This document shows, piece by piece, positions 12,001 through 17,682 of a stretch of 36,494 nucleotides of DNA. The position numbers and the translations under genes are program-made. This stretch comes from Methylococcales bacterium (GTDB lineage Bacteria > Pseudomonadota > Gammaproteobacteria > JABHGC01). Each line of letters starts with the position of its first letter. The stretch's first letter is position 1. The notes beneath the pieces are model-generated. The model ran no database searches and was not told the DNA's origin. It worked only from the letters and a program-made list of their open reading frames with translations. The DNA is taken from positions 1 through 36,494 of the forward strand of contig JABHGC010000004.1 of assembly GCA_018672285.1 (NCBI GenBank). The letters are read 5' to 3'.

Positions 12001-12046
12001 CGGATAAACGCTCTACAAAGCCAATGGGTTGCTGATTGTCGGCCAT
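38..12046 (-). CDS. Giant LapA-type RTX biofilm adhesin (about 4002 aa)
   Basis: Predicted cell-surface adhesin exported by a type I secretion system and held in the outer membrane by its N-terminal plug. Residues 1 to about 165 resemble the LapA retention module and contain TAAG at 109-112 (nt 11711-11722), the di-alanine site that LapG-type periplasmic proteases cut in known family members. Two cadherin-like repeats follow (about 171-406), then five Calx-beta-like repeats (407-1074), then about 24 cadherin-like/tandem-95/VCBS-like repeats of about 110 aa (to about 3830). Next come RTX nonapeptide-like repeats (about 3834-3890; motifs ENDDII, AGDDVI, GGSDTL, GTGNDTL) and a C-terminal secretion region. 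There is no Sec signal peptide, as expected for type I export. The ATG at 12046 puts the TAAG site almost where LapA has it. No transporter genes or lapD/lapG homologues are in the window. The last dozen residues look unlike a usual type I tail. Confidence 0.92.
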   Translation of the reverse strand: MADNQQPIGFVERLSGTATATTNGITRTLAIGDPIYFSDIISTANNSVIAIFFNNGNKLDLGRNSQALIDDDVYDNTNLANTPDQSTSVEALQAAILAGEDPTEILAATAAGAGTETVEPDTEGSGFSFVSSRLTGERTTPTSGFTTTGLGGFSDESIDVLNADDPLLAVAAVEPTPVANDDGVLTLREGTAGISSNLLLNDTINADGATLTSFTFTGPGGNLITAQAGSTVATTLGGQLTVNDDGSFTFIPPANADHSAEDSLPITFTYTITDSNGDTSTATQIINVIDDTPTAEDGAPRTIQEGDAGTLTGNVLDTTTEGADGATLTSFQFVNAAGQLETAPLNSTVTTFIGGTLTVNLDGTFVYTPPLNADHTANNILDDSFNFTLTDGDGDSVTATQRITVTDRPIVFDLSGTDSITEGETASYQIQLSGGTTGNGDTVSIQVALNELTTTAADHDALLAALQTAADNTAGVSLNGNTLTFTNGASNLSFDIQGTDDTTFEGNENFQILLQNPSSSTGITAELGNQTTVTTNVIDNDTLNFTLSGDTNVTEGQSANFNIGFTGELQQGEQASITLNFDPLTTSADDLEAITQALQDTITALGPDSGISLDGTTLTFTGGGVNNLPFTIDTVNDALFEGAEQFELVLSNPTSTTGVTTTANTTPITTTITDNDTLDFSITGSNTVAEGNTAAYTITLAGGTLASGESASVDIQLNDETTNAADHAALLTAIQTAVDADNNVTLAGNTLTFSPGTTAFTFNLNALNDAFAEGNEQFNITLTNAQSTTGVDTSISTAVATTTITDNDAVNFVLSADKTTANEGESITYTLTLGGDTLADNETATIQIALTDETTSAADHSDLIAAITTAVNATDGFSFDPITGTITVTGNANTTLNFSVLAQTDAILEGNETLNVALSNPGSTTGITVTADTTPLPATITDANALVFALTGDNLSVEGQTGQYQISYSGGTLAENETATVQLNIQNITTTDADYSSVLDALTLAANATTGVSFDPSNQTVTFTGSATQQLNFNLAAIADGVTENNEDFALSLTNNTSATGIETSIDAAKTSVITTIIDAPPPVTIIEGTETITGNTLTNPLLQNNGATITNFQFTDSNGNSQTAAAGSTVTTQLGGTLTVTTNGDFTYISPSSADHSNNDSLNDDFNVTFQLNDGSSATATQAVLVTDDTPIAVDGTATITEGDNFFNSVLLNDDQGADGAKVTTFSVVVNGQTLTANTGESLTTALGSILTVQSSGFYTLSTQSSLDHTNTDSLAEQFSYVITDGDGDTDDALETISILDTNPNARNDTARVTEGESAISQNVTRNDFTGNDNSTISQFTFTGRDANGLATDITINLTGTTTVTTFLGGTLTINTDGNYTYLPPAQVDHSAGQVEDNLFYTLSDTDGDQNTARERIIIRDTNPDARNDVSTSVNEGALAGGTAREKAIAAGDATRLAELDAQLISRGNILDNDRVRADGATITDVDGNSPVNGQIVIDTAAGILTVFTVTDANHQAGDFEYTLQDATNQAANERFADRFNYTITDSDGDSDTAQLRIRLLDDRPDAINDNGGTLNEADLVDANGTPTPANLLPTDTGNLLTNDFVGADSAAIVEVAGQTADANGVITATVEAGTIQVFTRAFDSHAAGDYIFTLENPVDHSGRNIFNQDIRYVLQDGDGDRDRPARLRIRIADDRDITANDDPVLEVLEGTNGIDGNVLDNDDRGADQATVSQITFIDNTGTSVTTQLNGASITVDTQFGGKLTINPQGQFTYVPPASVTHSNANDPSDPVPFSFDYTLADDRNNDSDTATQLINILDDVPVANDGNETATEGQTLNGNVISNDNQGADGALVTTFSMADGSGGTLTANVGGTITTPLGAQLTVFADGSYTYVAPASLDHSNGNTFGETFSYIIQDADGDTSTADEVITIDDSVPVAKDDITTLEEGSTEISGNVLANDTLGADTVGLAMSSFTFTDINGNVVAGTFDTPLTTTQQGTLTVHTDGTYEYTPAASLNHPIADASIDDVFTYTVRDGDGDESTATETLRITDDTPTPNADTAEVNESALATGSGRDIGGVTTITGNILNNDDTGADSNGFKLNTIGGVTANGAGQFIVTTASGTLTVEANGAFSYTLTTASSADTDIINYSVIDGDGDIASTTLTITITDDQPTAVDDNALLVNEGTASINGNVLSNDTQGADGAQLSTFEFTGNNGLTTANAGDTVTTALGGSLTVNADGSFTYTPPANANHSNNEQLDDSFNYTITDGDGDISSASQTLRVVDTQPIALDDTATIEEGDADKNGTNNQVTGNLITENDQLAADSVSITDIAGNPVGTPFTTPEGGTLLILKNGQYQYTAPSQVDNSAGNVIESFIYTLSDADGDSVSATLTVNITDTDVSTVAHSNTVFEGDADNDGNNNQTAGNLLNDSTTLSADGGAISNVTSNNTASESTNIVGGIFVSKTITTTLGGILVLDAQSNYTYTAPDNANQLSGAVTDEFTFTVTDSDGSSDSSALTITIKDTKPTAAIDFAAIVEGDNDNNGQPDSVSGNILQNDVTEADSVTLISINGQTNFAGQTLDTPFGKITVDLNGNFTYAVDASVANINNRPQTDAISYTIRDADGNESTTTLNVVIADTQPEAVNDTASLSEGDQNSTSGNVLNNDLQGADSVTITAITGGSIGQPIETALGTLTLNSNGSFNYVSKVKDTDVTITDTFNYTITDSDGSESTATLRINITDTAPTAENDFFAVIEGDSQLNNGLNNQVSGSVLDNDQQRVDSVTVTNIVGGNIGQAFTTANQGSLILNANGSFTYTAPGALDHSLGDVLDQIQYTLTDADGSTSNAILTLVVGDTFPVAINDTDSVILNGSTSGNVTSNDFIAADSINVISIEGGSVNGQPFATPIGGTLLINSDGTYTYTPPPAIVGDSTQESFSYVLQDADGDTTTAVLTITTNANNGNGGGGAGGNPGEHLDSVTEGNNQTSGDTTPDNTDQITAINGFTIGLRTTTPLGGFITFNQDGSYTYEAPESVDNTNPVTETFDFTVTAADGSTRDESLIITVNDTQPLATPDFVATIEGVTNAVTGNVINNDQLGVDNITEVVAINGAAPGAEITTTLGGKLTVNADGSFSYTPPTTLDHSAGTLTDTITYTLRDADGSTSESILNFVVGDTQPVILADTDTVVEGTGNKAVGDIFANDSLAADGVTVTSITGQTVGQAFKTQFGTLTLNADGTYEYVVDGLLDHQNGTLSEVFEYTTTDQDGDSNTTTLTINITDTDVKAVKDIAAVVEGDSDSNGSNNTTSGQLITNDAISAPSSSIISITGGSIGIPFTTPPGGTLTVNTDGSFTYVAPDSVNNPNGDPVEEVFSYTITDDDGSTSSATLTVLISDTGPTVVDDFDSISEGKNANGSDQQLTGNVLTNDVSVADATSLTSAQASGNTALINQTLTTTQGGSIIFQADGSYIYTPPSSVDHTGVDVIEDSISYTITDADGNTSTGTLTIDLTDGTPVATDDTDNATEGSATPATGNVINNDNNVGDSVSVKSISGGTADGQFFTTGLGGKLAIDSLGNYQYIAPDQLDHSLGERTESFTYTLEDIDGDVVTATLTITIDDTGVVAIDDTVITAEGTDSNGNANTLTGSVFDNDTLSADSPSITAITGGVIGTAINTTLGGSITLNADGSFTYIAPANADHSAGRLFDSIGYTLTDTDGDSANATLTIEVTDTGPTAIADIDQVLEGQQTSGNVLTNDALLADGGTVSSITGGTIGTEFTTVLGGKITLNTDGSYDYSAPDSIANLAQDPVFDQIEYTVKDSDGSESNTTLTIEIQDAGLSQTLIGSENDDIIFARAGDDVIVGLGGSDTLSGGTGNDTLTYDSLDKLIDGGEDDDILVLNSSTNFSTDNVSVSNIETLQISNDNDTVTLSLNDILDITDLDHILNINADSRGQLQLDAQGANIDRQATSNPNVEQVTLTLGADTAILFIDNRSVCIIITKHFQLQHPYPG
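380..550 (-). repeat. RTX calcium-binding nonapeptide-like repeats in the adhesin
   Basis: The translated segment shows successive Gly/Asp-rich nonapeptide-like units (GSENDDIIF, ARAGDDVIV, GLGGSDTLS, GGTGNDTLT, then a degenerate LIDGGEDDDILVL). This is the Ca2+-binding beta-roll pattern next to C-terminal type I secretion signals. There are only about four to five units, a short array for such a large protein. Confidence 0.8.
560..8825 (-). repeat. About 24 tandem cadherin-like (tandem-95/VCBS-like) repeats
   Basis: This is the main stalk of the adhesin. Each unit of about 110 aa starts with a pattern like P-x-A-x-D-x-x-x-x-x-E-G, runs through G-N-V-L-x-N-D and A-D, then G-T-L-T-V-N-x-D-G-S-F-T-Y, and ends with F-x-Y-T-I-x-D-x-D-G-D plus a T-L-T-I-x-I-x-D strand. 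Protein-level similarity is clear while DNA copies are diverged, so the array looks old rather than freshly amplified. Two atypical units and one glycine-rich junction are listed as findings. Confidence 0.85.
8826..10828 (-). repeat. Five tandem Calx-beta-like repeats of about 134 aa
   Basis: Five consecutive units start with strands such as IVFDLSG, LNFTLSG, LDFSITG, VNFVLSA and LVFALTG, each followed by a T-E-G/A-E-G acidic turn. Each contains a D-H-x-x-L-L-x-A-I-type helix-like insertion and ends with x-E-x-F-x-x-x-L-x-N-x-x-S-T-T-G and a T-I-x-D-N-D boundary. This matches the Calx-beta fold pattern, which often binds Ca2+ at domain interfaces. The period is about 400 nt. Confidence 0.75.
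10829..11540 (-). repeat. Two N-terminal cadherin-like repeats
   Basis: Two units of the same type as the main stalk (starting near TPVANDDG and TPTAEDGA) lie between the retention module and the Calx-beta block. The Calx-beta cassette is therefore flanked on both sides by the same repeat family, as if inserted into a continuous array. Confidence 0.7.
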
Positions 12047-12097
12047 ATCATTTTACTCACAGTTAGCGGATGATAGACTGAGTATGGTTGAGCTGCC

Positions 12098-12124
12098 ATA
12101 GTAATACTATTGTACTTTGGTACA
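12098..12124. promoter_or_regulatory. Two abutting perfect palindromes in the divergent adhesin promoter region
   Basis: The 163-base gap between the divergent adhesin gene (start 12046) and the gene at 12210 contains ATAGTA-A-TACTAT (12098-12110), immediately followed by TGTAC-TTTG-GTACA (12111-12124). Both are perfect inverted repeats. The location, 52-78 bases upstream of the adhesin start, suits operator sites. The cognate regulator is unknown. Neither is followed by a T-run typical of a terminator. Confidence 0.45.
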
Positions 12125-12209
12125 CTATATGGGCAGTTTTTTGTTGTTTCAGATTCAGTTCATTTAACACCCTTTATGCTTGAGGCAACTAAACAAACAG
12201 GAGAAAGGC

Positions 12210-13067
12210 ATGAAACGTATTTTATTGACAGCTGTCGTGATGGCTGGCGTGTTATTGGCACCGGTGCAGGCCCAAGCAAAAAAGCAACTGGACGCGGTAT
12301 TGGTTTATAGTGGAAAGGTGTTTCATGATCAGCACACGTTTAAATTAAAGCGCGCGATTAGTCAAAAATACCAGAATATTGATGTTAATCGTTATCGCGT
12401 TCATTCCGTGCGAGTGGTTGCTAAATCTGTGAACAACAATGCGACGGTTAAGCTGGTGGTCGGTGAGCGTTCAACCGATGCGTACCGTGTTTTTGGTCGC
12501 AGTTATAACTTTGATAATGGCCAAGCTTACACTTACGACGGTGTACGGATTGATAGCCCTTGGAAGCGAGCAAAAGGGCGCTGGCAGTTACGTGCGAAAG
12601 GGACGTTGAAAGTCAGTAAAATTATTGTGAGCTTGAGAAAACGAGCACGAGATCACCGCAATGATTATGATGACGGTGGTCATAACGATCATGGCGATAG
12701 TGGTGGCTGGAACAACAGTGGCGATCGTGGTAAGTGGGTCAGTATTTCTCCTTTTAAAGGCAAAAAGCATGACTTTGTGAATGCAACCATTGCTGTGAAT
12801 AAAAAGCTTAACCAGATTCAGTTAAAAGGCTCTAAAAATAACGCTGTTGTCGTGCGCTTGAACGTGGAGTTTAGTGATGGCCATGTTGTAAGGTTTTCTG
12901 AATTAGAAGGTAATATTAATCAAGGTGGCTCAAAAACGGTGAAATTGAAGGGTTGGAAAAATGTTAAGAGCATCAGCATGGTTATGCGACCTGCGCGTTG
13001 GGGTAAGCGTACCTGGATGGAAATTCTAGGGCATGAGCGTAACAAACCACGAAACCACAGATACTAA
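12210..13067 (+). CDS. Basic secreted two-domain protein of unknown function
   Basis: I do not recognise the family with certainty. The 285-aa product starts with a classical signal peptide (MKRILLTAVVMAGVLLAPVQ, then AQA before the likely cleavage). The ATG at 12210 is preferred over a TTG at 12180 because AGGAG sits 6 bases before it. The mature protein is very rich in Lys/Arg. It appears to consist of two beta-strand-rich halves (about 27-147 and 175-280) joined by an Asp/His/Gly/Asn-rich linker (about 148-174) that could bind metal or act as a spacer. The C-terminal half has regular alternating strands ending in a W-rich segment, a pattern I associate with small secreted beta-sandwich proteins. 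It is divergent from the adhesin gene and may share its control region. A clear terminator follows. Confidence 0.8.
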   Translation: MKRILLTAVVMAGVLLAPVQAQAKKQLDAVLVYSGKVFHDQHTFKLKRAISQKYQNIDVNRYRVHSVRVVAKSVNNNATVKLVVGERSTDAYRVFGRSYNFDNGQAYTYDGVRIDSPWKRAKGRWQLRAKGTLKVSKIIVSLRKRARDHRNDYDDGGHNDHGDSGGWNNSGDRGKWVSISPFKGKKHDFVNATIAVNKKLNQIQLKGSKNNAVVVRLNVEFSDGHVVRFSELEGNINQGGSKTVKLKGWKNVKSISMVMRPARWGKRTWMEILGHERNKPRNHRY

Positions 13068-13090
13068 GTTATTCTAAATGGTTTCAAATA

Positions 13091-13115
13091 AAGGCTCTTC
13101 GGAGCCTTTTTTTTT
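13091..13115 (+). terminator. Rho-independent terminator after the basic secreted protein gene
   Basis: The stem AAGGCTC / GAGCCTT closes a TTCG tetraloop and is followed by a run of T (to 13115). It lies 23 bases after the stop codon at 13067. Confidence 0.9.
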
Positions 13116-13174
13116 GCATGTCAGAAAGTGGCGCATTAGGATGTTGCACCGGCTTATAAAACATAAGAGTTTAA

Positions 13175-13630
13175 ATGATGAAAATTTGGGTAGACGCAGA
13201 TGCGTGTCCTGTCGCAGTTAAAGACATTCTTTTTCGGGTGGCTAATCGAGTGAAAGTGGATTTGACCTTGGTGGCCAATCAGCCGATGAAAACACCACCC
13301 TCTAAAAACATCAAAGCGATCCAGGTGTCTCAAGGGTTTGACGAGGCAGATAATCGCATTGTTGAGCTAGCAGAGCAGGGTGACTTAGTGATTACAGGGG
13401 ATATCCCATTAGCCTCAGATGTGATTGATAAAGGGGCGCACGCGCTTAACCCTCGAGGGGAGTGGTATACTACTGAAAATATCAAAGAGCGCTTAAATAT
13501 GCGTGATTTTATGGAGGTCATGCGAAGTAGTGGGGTTGATACTCGTGGTGGTCCGCCACCATTTGGTCAAAAAGAAAAACAAGCTTTTGCCAATGCGCTG
13601 GATCGGTTTATAGCGCAAAACCATCAATAA
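13175..13630 (+). CDS. DUF188 / YaiI-YqxD family protein
   Basis: The 151-aa product matches the UPF0178/DUF188 family (E. coli YaiI, Bacillus YqxD). It has the characteristic N-terminal motif VDADACPV and a conserved core ([20 protein letters not shown]). The C-terminal [20 protein letters not shown] segment is also typical, and the length is usual for the family. The biochemical role is not established; the acidic residues recall PIN-like nuclease folds, which is an inference. ATG codons at 13175 and 13178 are both possible: AAGAG at 13165-13169 is 5 or 8 bases upstream, and the second start begins exactly [10 protein letters not shown]. Probably cytoplasmic. The lipoprotein gene follows after 17 bases and is likely co-transcribed. 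Confidence 0.9.
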   Translation: MMKIWVDADACPVAVKDILFRVANRVKVDLTLVANQPMKTPPSKNIKAIQVSQGFDEADNRIVELAEQGDLVITGDIPLASDVIDKGAHALNPRGEWYTTENIKERLNMRDFMEVMRSSGVDTRGGPPPFGQKEKQAFANALDRFIAQNHQ

Positions 13631-13647
13631 GACACAGGGGGAATGAA

Positions 13648-13860
13648 ATGAAAGTCAGTTTAGCAGTTGCGGTATGGCTATTGGTCAGTTGTGGCGGAGA
13701 AACACCTGAGGTAACGGATACCATTGTCGTTGAAGAATCGCCAGTAACAGAACATGTTTTTTCTGGGCAGGAAAAGGTGCTTAACGATGCGAAAAGTATG
13801 GAACAGTTTATATCTGATCAAGATGCTGAAAGGCGGAAAAAACTAGAGGCGATGCAGTAG
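13648..13860 (+). CDS. Small predicted lipoprotein
   Basis: This 70-aa product has a short hydrophobic leader and a lipobox-like LLVSC, with Cys15 as the predicted lipidated residue, followed by GG. The mature part is acidic, then ends in a charged helical segment (SDQDAERRKKLEAMQ). A strong ribosome-binding site (GGGGGA, 5 bases before the ATG) supports real translation. Since Gly rather than Asp follows the Cys, outer-membrane sorting is expected under the usual Lol rule. Function unknown. It sits 17 bases after the DUF188 gene and ends just ahead of a strong terminator. Confidence 0.75.
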   Translation: MKVSLAVAVWLLVSCGGETPEVTDTIVVEESPVTEHVFSGQEKVLNDAKSMEQFISDQDAERRKKLEAMQ

Positions 13861-13881
13861 CGCTCACAGAGTCTTTTTAAA

Positions 13882-13919
13882 AGCCAAAAAAAGCCCCGAA
13901 AACGGGGCTTTTTTTGGCT
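13882..13919. terminator. Bidirectional terminator between convergent genes
   Basis: This is a perfect inverted repeat with 17-base arms around an AAAA loop: AGCC, seven A, GCCCCG on the left and CGGGGC, seven T, GGCT on the right. The GC core with A-run before and T-run after works in both directions. It serves the lipoprotein operon (plus, ends 13860) and pilY1 (minus, ends 13931). Confidence 0.93.
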
Positions 13920-13930
13920 AGATTTCGCTG

Positions 13931-16876
13931 TTAACGAATTTCTCTCCAGCTTTGGCGTTGAAGTGTTCCTCCTGCGCTGGGCTTCTTAAAGAGCGCCTCT
14001 TTCTCACCATCTACGTTAGAGGAGGTGTTAATCACCAACAAGTGAGTACCTGAATCTTTATCCGTGACTAAGGTGCTGTCTCGGGTTAAGAAGCGAGGTG
14101 AGGTTGGCAAACCTTGTATTTCAAAGCCTGAGGCAACTTCATCTTGGACTTTATCATCGGTGTTGATTAAAAGGTTGCCATCAACATCAAAGATAGGTTC
14201 TGAAGGTGAGGTACCAGAGTCAACATCGACAGCCATTAGGAAGCCTGAGCCGCCTGCTTTACAGGGAATCGGGTTGCCTTTTGCATCAGTGACTTCCTCA
14301 GGTATTGTGGTCGCGAATAAGACAAAGTCATTGTCGTTATCAAATACTAACAAAGGGGTAACCACTGAGCGCTCAAATTTAGTGGGTAGGTCAATAACCC
14401 AGCCTAAATCTGTTCCCGTAGGCGCGGTTGATGAGGCGGTGGTGATTCTGGTGTTAGGAATCTCGGGTGTTGTGCCGGTTGCAGCTGTCCCTGGAACGAC
14501 GGTAATGAGCGTAGTTCTGAGGTTGTTTGCAGCGGTAACTAAGGTTGAGTCATCATCTGTGACACCAAAAAAGCTTTGTGCATCAGAGTTTTTGTTATCA
14601 CCTAAGGCAAAGAATGCACCTGTGCCAAAGAAGACCTTAAAGGTATCACTGGTTTCTACCCTGAAAGCGGTTGGTGGTGCAGTAATCGGCTGCGTAGATG
14701 TGCCATCAAATACTTGGCGGACGGTGCCGTCAGATTTAAATGACCATAGCTCACCTTGTAAGTCACCTGCGTAAGCACGGTCAATCTCACTGGTTTGAAC
14801 GCCATCATCGTCAATTTTAAACTGTAGAGAAATACCACCAAGACCATTGCTAGTGGCAGCATTTGTATCTAGTGCCGTAAAGTCTGTACCGCTGTTAAAT
14901 TTGCCATCAGCACCAGGGCCATTGACGTTAACTGCAATCAATTTTGCAGTACCCGAGGTGCTTTCGTAGCCATTACCAAACACTAAGTGAGGGGTATCAT
15001 TAAGCTCACCAATGAGCGGTATGTTTAAATTAAAGCCAAGTGAGTTGGGGATGTCGCTTTCTTTTAATTCCCATAAAACAGAGCTTGCGCCAAACTTAGC
15101 AGGGTTAGTGATGTCGAGTGCAAATAGCCCTTTACCTCCTGCACCATAACCGCCTATTAGTACCGTTTTAGAGCCAATTTGGGTAATCACTGGTGCTATA
15201 TCGACATAAGGGCGGTGGATATAGTTTTTAGAGGCTAAAAAATGTAATCCATTTTGAGCTGCTGTTGATGCAATACCGCTTGGAATGTAAGCGAAAAGCT
15301 CTGCACCTGTTTGGGCGTCAAACGCGTGTAACATGCCGTCATTTGAGCCAACGTAGATGACATCATTAAAAAATATCGCCTCAGAGTTGATAATGTCGCC
15401 TAAGAAGTTCTTATCCCTGCTGCGGAATTTAGTGCCTTCATTTCTGTCATCACCCCGTAAATAGTTAACCAGTTGGTTGCGAGTGCCAGGAAGATCAACC
15501 TTTAAATCGTTTTTAAGGGCACTTGAGAAGTTGTCAAAGTTATTGTTGTTAAAACGAATACCTTTGGTGCCACTTGAGTGCAATGTGAAAATTCTACGGC
15601 TACCAAAGCCATCTTTTTTGATGCGCTTACTAAGCTCAGTGTTAGCAGACCAACACCGTTTGTCTTTGCCCACACAGGTTTCATTGACTTGGCCACTATT
15701 AGGGTTAATGGTTAATGCGGAGACATCACCATTCCATACGCCTGCCCTAAAGGTGGTTCTAAAGACTGTTGTGCCAGATGAAAGGGTGTCACTGTTGAAG
15801 GTGGCGGCTGCTGCAGATGCCGTGTCGTCAATGGCTTTTCTTGCAATGGCCTCAAAGGCTTCTTTGAGTTCGCCTGCAGTGGTTGCTGATCTGAAAATAC
15901 CGCCAGAATGCGCTACTGCATCGGATAAAACGGTTAAGCCTAAAACATCGTTACCAAAACCAATCACGTGTGTGGTGACGTTATTGACCGCTTTTGTAAT
16001 GTCGGGGCGTAGGTCAATATCACTTAAGGCAAGTGCGATATCGTCCATATCATCTCGTCGTAGCCCTGCCGAGCCACAAGTGCCGGTACCGTCACCAGAT
16101 TGGCTTTCACAGTTCGTGTTATCGCCATCGTAATTAGCAAGACCGGAGCTTGTTGAAACGCCAATATCTTTAAAGGGTTGTCCGTCTGTTAATAATACAA
16201 CATGGTTAGTTGCACAAAAACGCGCGCTAGAAATAGGGGGGGTAATTCGGTCTAAAAAGTTATTTTCACCACGTTTTAGGGCGTCATTAAAGCGAACACT
16301 AGTAGGGCGAAAAATGGTATTGATTGATTTTTTGACTGGGTTTTGGCTACCTGGTTTGAGCGTTAATTTTGCAGAAGAGCCTTGTGCGAAGTAAACGCCC
16401 ATCATTTGTAACGCTGTGCCAAGCGGTGTACCACCACCGGCGCGAATATTGTTCATATTACTTTTTAGTTCATTTAAGTTTTTATCGATGTCGTCAATGT
16501 CAACATGGACTCGGACAAACGTTTGGCAAGCAGTACTACCGCAATTGAACGAGAAAAAATCGGACAAGCCGACATTGGTGTTGTCGAAGACACCGGCATC
16601 AAATAAGCCTGTATTAGATTGGGTAAAAACACTCTTCAATACACCAAGGCGAGTATTGGAGCCGCCGAAAGGGTTGCTTAAAGAGCTGCCCATGGAGCCT
16701 GTAGAGTCCATCAGTAGCATAATGTTTGGTGGTTCAGGAGCTGCAAGAAATAGGGGCTCTGGGGCTATCGCACCATCGCCTTGGGCTGCATAACTCACGT
16801 TAGTCGTCACGATCACCAAGCTGCTAAGTAGTCCTGTAATAAGACCACTTAATGTTTTTTTAATAGGGGTGTTCAT
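13931..16876 (-). CDS. pilY1: Type IV pilus tip/assembly protein PilY1
   Basis: The 981-aa product is a PilY1-family tip adhesin and pilus assembly factor. A signal peptide (about residues 1-30, ending SYA) precedes a von Willebrand A-like domain with the MIDAS motif DSTGS at 57-61. The C-terminal half is the PilY1 beta-propeller, beginning near FLGDIINSEA and YVGSNDGMLHAFDAQTG. A DDDG...YAGDLQGELW segment near residues 690-712 corresponds to the calcium site known in Pseudomonas PilY1, though its Asp spacing is irregular. It is somewhat shorter than the P. aeruginosa protein. The start is supported by AGGAG 7 bases upstream. It follows pilX after 91 bases and is the last gene of the cluster, ending at the bidirectional terminator. 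Confidence 0.93.
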   Translation of the reverse strand: MNTPIKKTLSGLITGLLSSLVIVTTNVSYAAQGDGAIAPEPLFLAAPEPPNIMLLMDSTGSMGSSLSNPFGGSNTRLGVLKSVFTQSNTGLFDAGVFDNTNVGLSDFFSFNCGSTACQTFVRVHVDIDDIDKNLNELKSNMNNIRAGGGTPLGTALQMMGVYFAQGSSAKLTLKPGSQNPVKKSINTIFRPTSVRFNDALKRGENNFLDRITPPISSARFCATNHVVLLTDGQPFKDIGVSTSSGLANYDGDNTNCESQSGDGTGTCGSAGLRRDDMDDIALALSDIDLRPDITKAVNNVTTHVIGFGNDVLGLTVLSDAVAHSGGIFRSATTAGELKEAFEAIARKAIDDTASAAAATFNSDTLSSGTTVFRTTFRAGVWNGDVSALTINPNSGQVNETCVGKDKRCWSANTELSKRIKKDGFGSRRIFTLHSSGTKGIRFNNNNFDNFSSALKNDLKVDLPGTRNQLVNYLRGDDRNEGTKFRSRDKNFLGDIINSEAIFFNDVIYVGSNDGMLHAFDAQTGAELFAYIPSGIASTAAQNGLHFLASKNYIHRPYVDIAPVITQIGSKTVLIGGYGAGGKGLFALDITNPAKFGASSVLWELKESDIPNSLGFNLNIPLIGELNDTPHLVFGNGYESTSGTAKLIAVNVNGPGADGKFNSGTDFTALDTNAATSNGLGGISLQFKIDDDGVQTSEIDRAYAGDLQGELWSFKSDGTVRQVFDGTSTQPITAPPTAFRVETSDTFKVFFGTGAFFALGDNKNSDAQSFFGVTDDDSTLVTAANNLRTTLITVVPGTAATGTTPEIPNTRITTASSTAPTGTDLGWVIDLPTKFERSVVTPLLVFDNDNDFVLFATTIPEEVTDAKGNPIPCKAGGSGFLMAVDVDSGTSPSEPIFDVDGNLLINTDDKVQDEVASGFEIQGLPTSPRFLTRDSTLVTDKDSGTHLLVINTSSNVDGEKEALFKKPSAGGTLQRQSWREIR

Positions 16877-16967
16877 AGTTTTGCTCCTGACAATTCATCT
16901 TTAGGGTTTTGCGATGGCCTGATGAATAAGGTAAATCTTTTTATCGTATTATACTGTGGAATAGGTC

Positions 16968-17609
16968 TCATTTTATTTCTAACCGTGACTGCAGAATGAC
17001 CTCGGTGCCAATGTCGTTTGCATCCTGAGATAAGCCTCGCCCTTTTGCAGTAATGATAATTTGGTTACTGGTTGCACCTGTTAAAAATGCAATGGTGTAA
17101 AAGCTTTTTGTTGTATTTGAGCCTTTGGTGTTAGAAACTTTTGCAGTGCTTTCGATAGCATTATTTTTATCTAGTTTTTTTTGCCTAAAAATAATGTTTG
17201 ATGGGTCGGTTTTATCCTCAATAAACAAACAGGCATAACCTGCGTCCCCTTGGTCACCATTTGAGCAAGCTATGTTTTTCCCTTTAGGGTCTCTAGGGTC
17301 GGCGTCAGTGATTGTATATATTCCTTGTTCCAGAATACCGCTTTTTGTGAAGCAAGCTTTAAAGCCATTTTCATCATTGAAATTACAACTCACAGGAGGG
17401 GTAGCTTCAAGGTCAAATATTCTAGTTTCTGCTTCAATGAGGACGCTTTCAGCAAGTTGGAATGCAATGTTTCTGTCTTGTACGTTGGTAGAAATTTGTA
17501 TGTCTAGATTACTTGTCTGTATCGATGACAGCCCAATGGTGGTTAGGATAAGTAAAAGGATCATGCTGCTTACGAGTACTGCGCCTTTTTGGTTCGTTTT
17601 TGTTATCAT
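16968..17609 (-). CDS. pilX: Minor pilin-like protein PilX
   Basis: The 213-aa product starts MITKTNQKG followed by a long hydrophobic helix (AVLVSSMILLLILTTIGLSS), as in PilX/GspK-like minor pilins. Prepilin peptidase should cleave after Gly9. As usual for PilX, there is no Glu at mature position 5. The helical stalk (QTSNLDIQISTNVQDRNIAFQLAES) is typical, including the AFQLAES segment. The C-terminal globular part has several Cys. It lies between pilW and pilY1, and minor pilins of this set prime pilus assembly together with PilY1. The Shine-Dalgarno sequence is weak. Confidence 0.88.
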   Translation of the reverse strand: MITKTNQKGAVLVSSMILLLILTTIGLSSIQTSNLDIQISTNVQDRNIAFQLAESVLIEAETRIFDLEATPPVSCNFNDENGFKACFTKSGILEQGIYTITDADPRDPKGKNIACSNGDQGDAGYACLFIEDKTDPSNIIFRQKKLDKNNAIESTAKVSNTKGSNTTKSFYTIAFLTGATSNQIIITAKGRGLSQDANDIGTEVILQSRLEIK

Positions 17610-17645
17610 GATTTTCAGCTTCTTTTTGGCAATATTACGGACGAG

Positions 17646-17663
17646 TATATAGTCTTCTATATA
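17646..17663. other. Hairpin in the pilW-pilX gap
   Basis: TATATAG-TCTT-CTATATA is a perfect 7-base inverted repeat in the 73-base gap between pilW (stop 17683) and pilX (start 17609). It is AT-only apart from one G/C pair, without a T-run, so it is a weak terminator at best. In the mRNA it could be a processing or spacing hairpin. Role inferred only. Confidence 0.3.
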
Positions 17664-17682
17664 TAAAACTGTGATATTAGTC

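Noticed and set aside
12180..12209. TTG start adding 10 residues to the basic secreted protein
   Set aside because: A strong AGGAG sits just before the ATG at 12210, which begins a clean signal peptide.
13931..16876. Plus-strand open frames opposite pilY1 (for example 14064-14774 and 15477-16133)
   Set aside because: Their products show no recognisable domain, and pilY1 is intact with family motifs throughout on the other strand.
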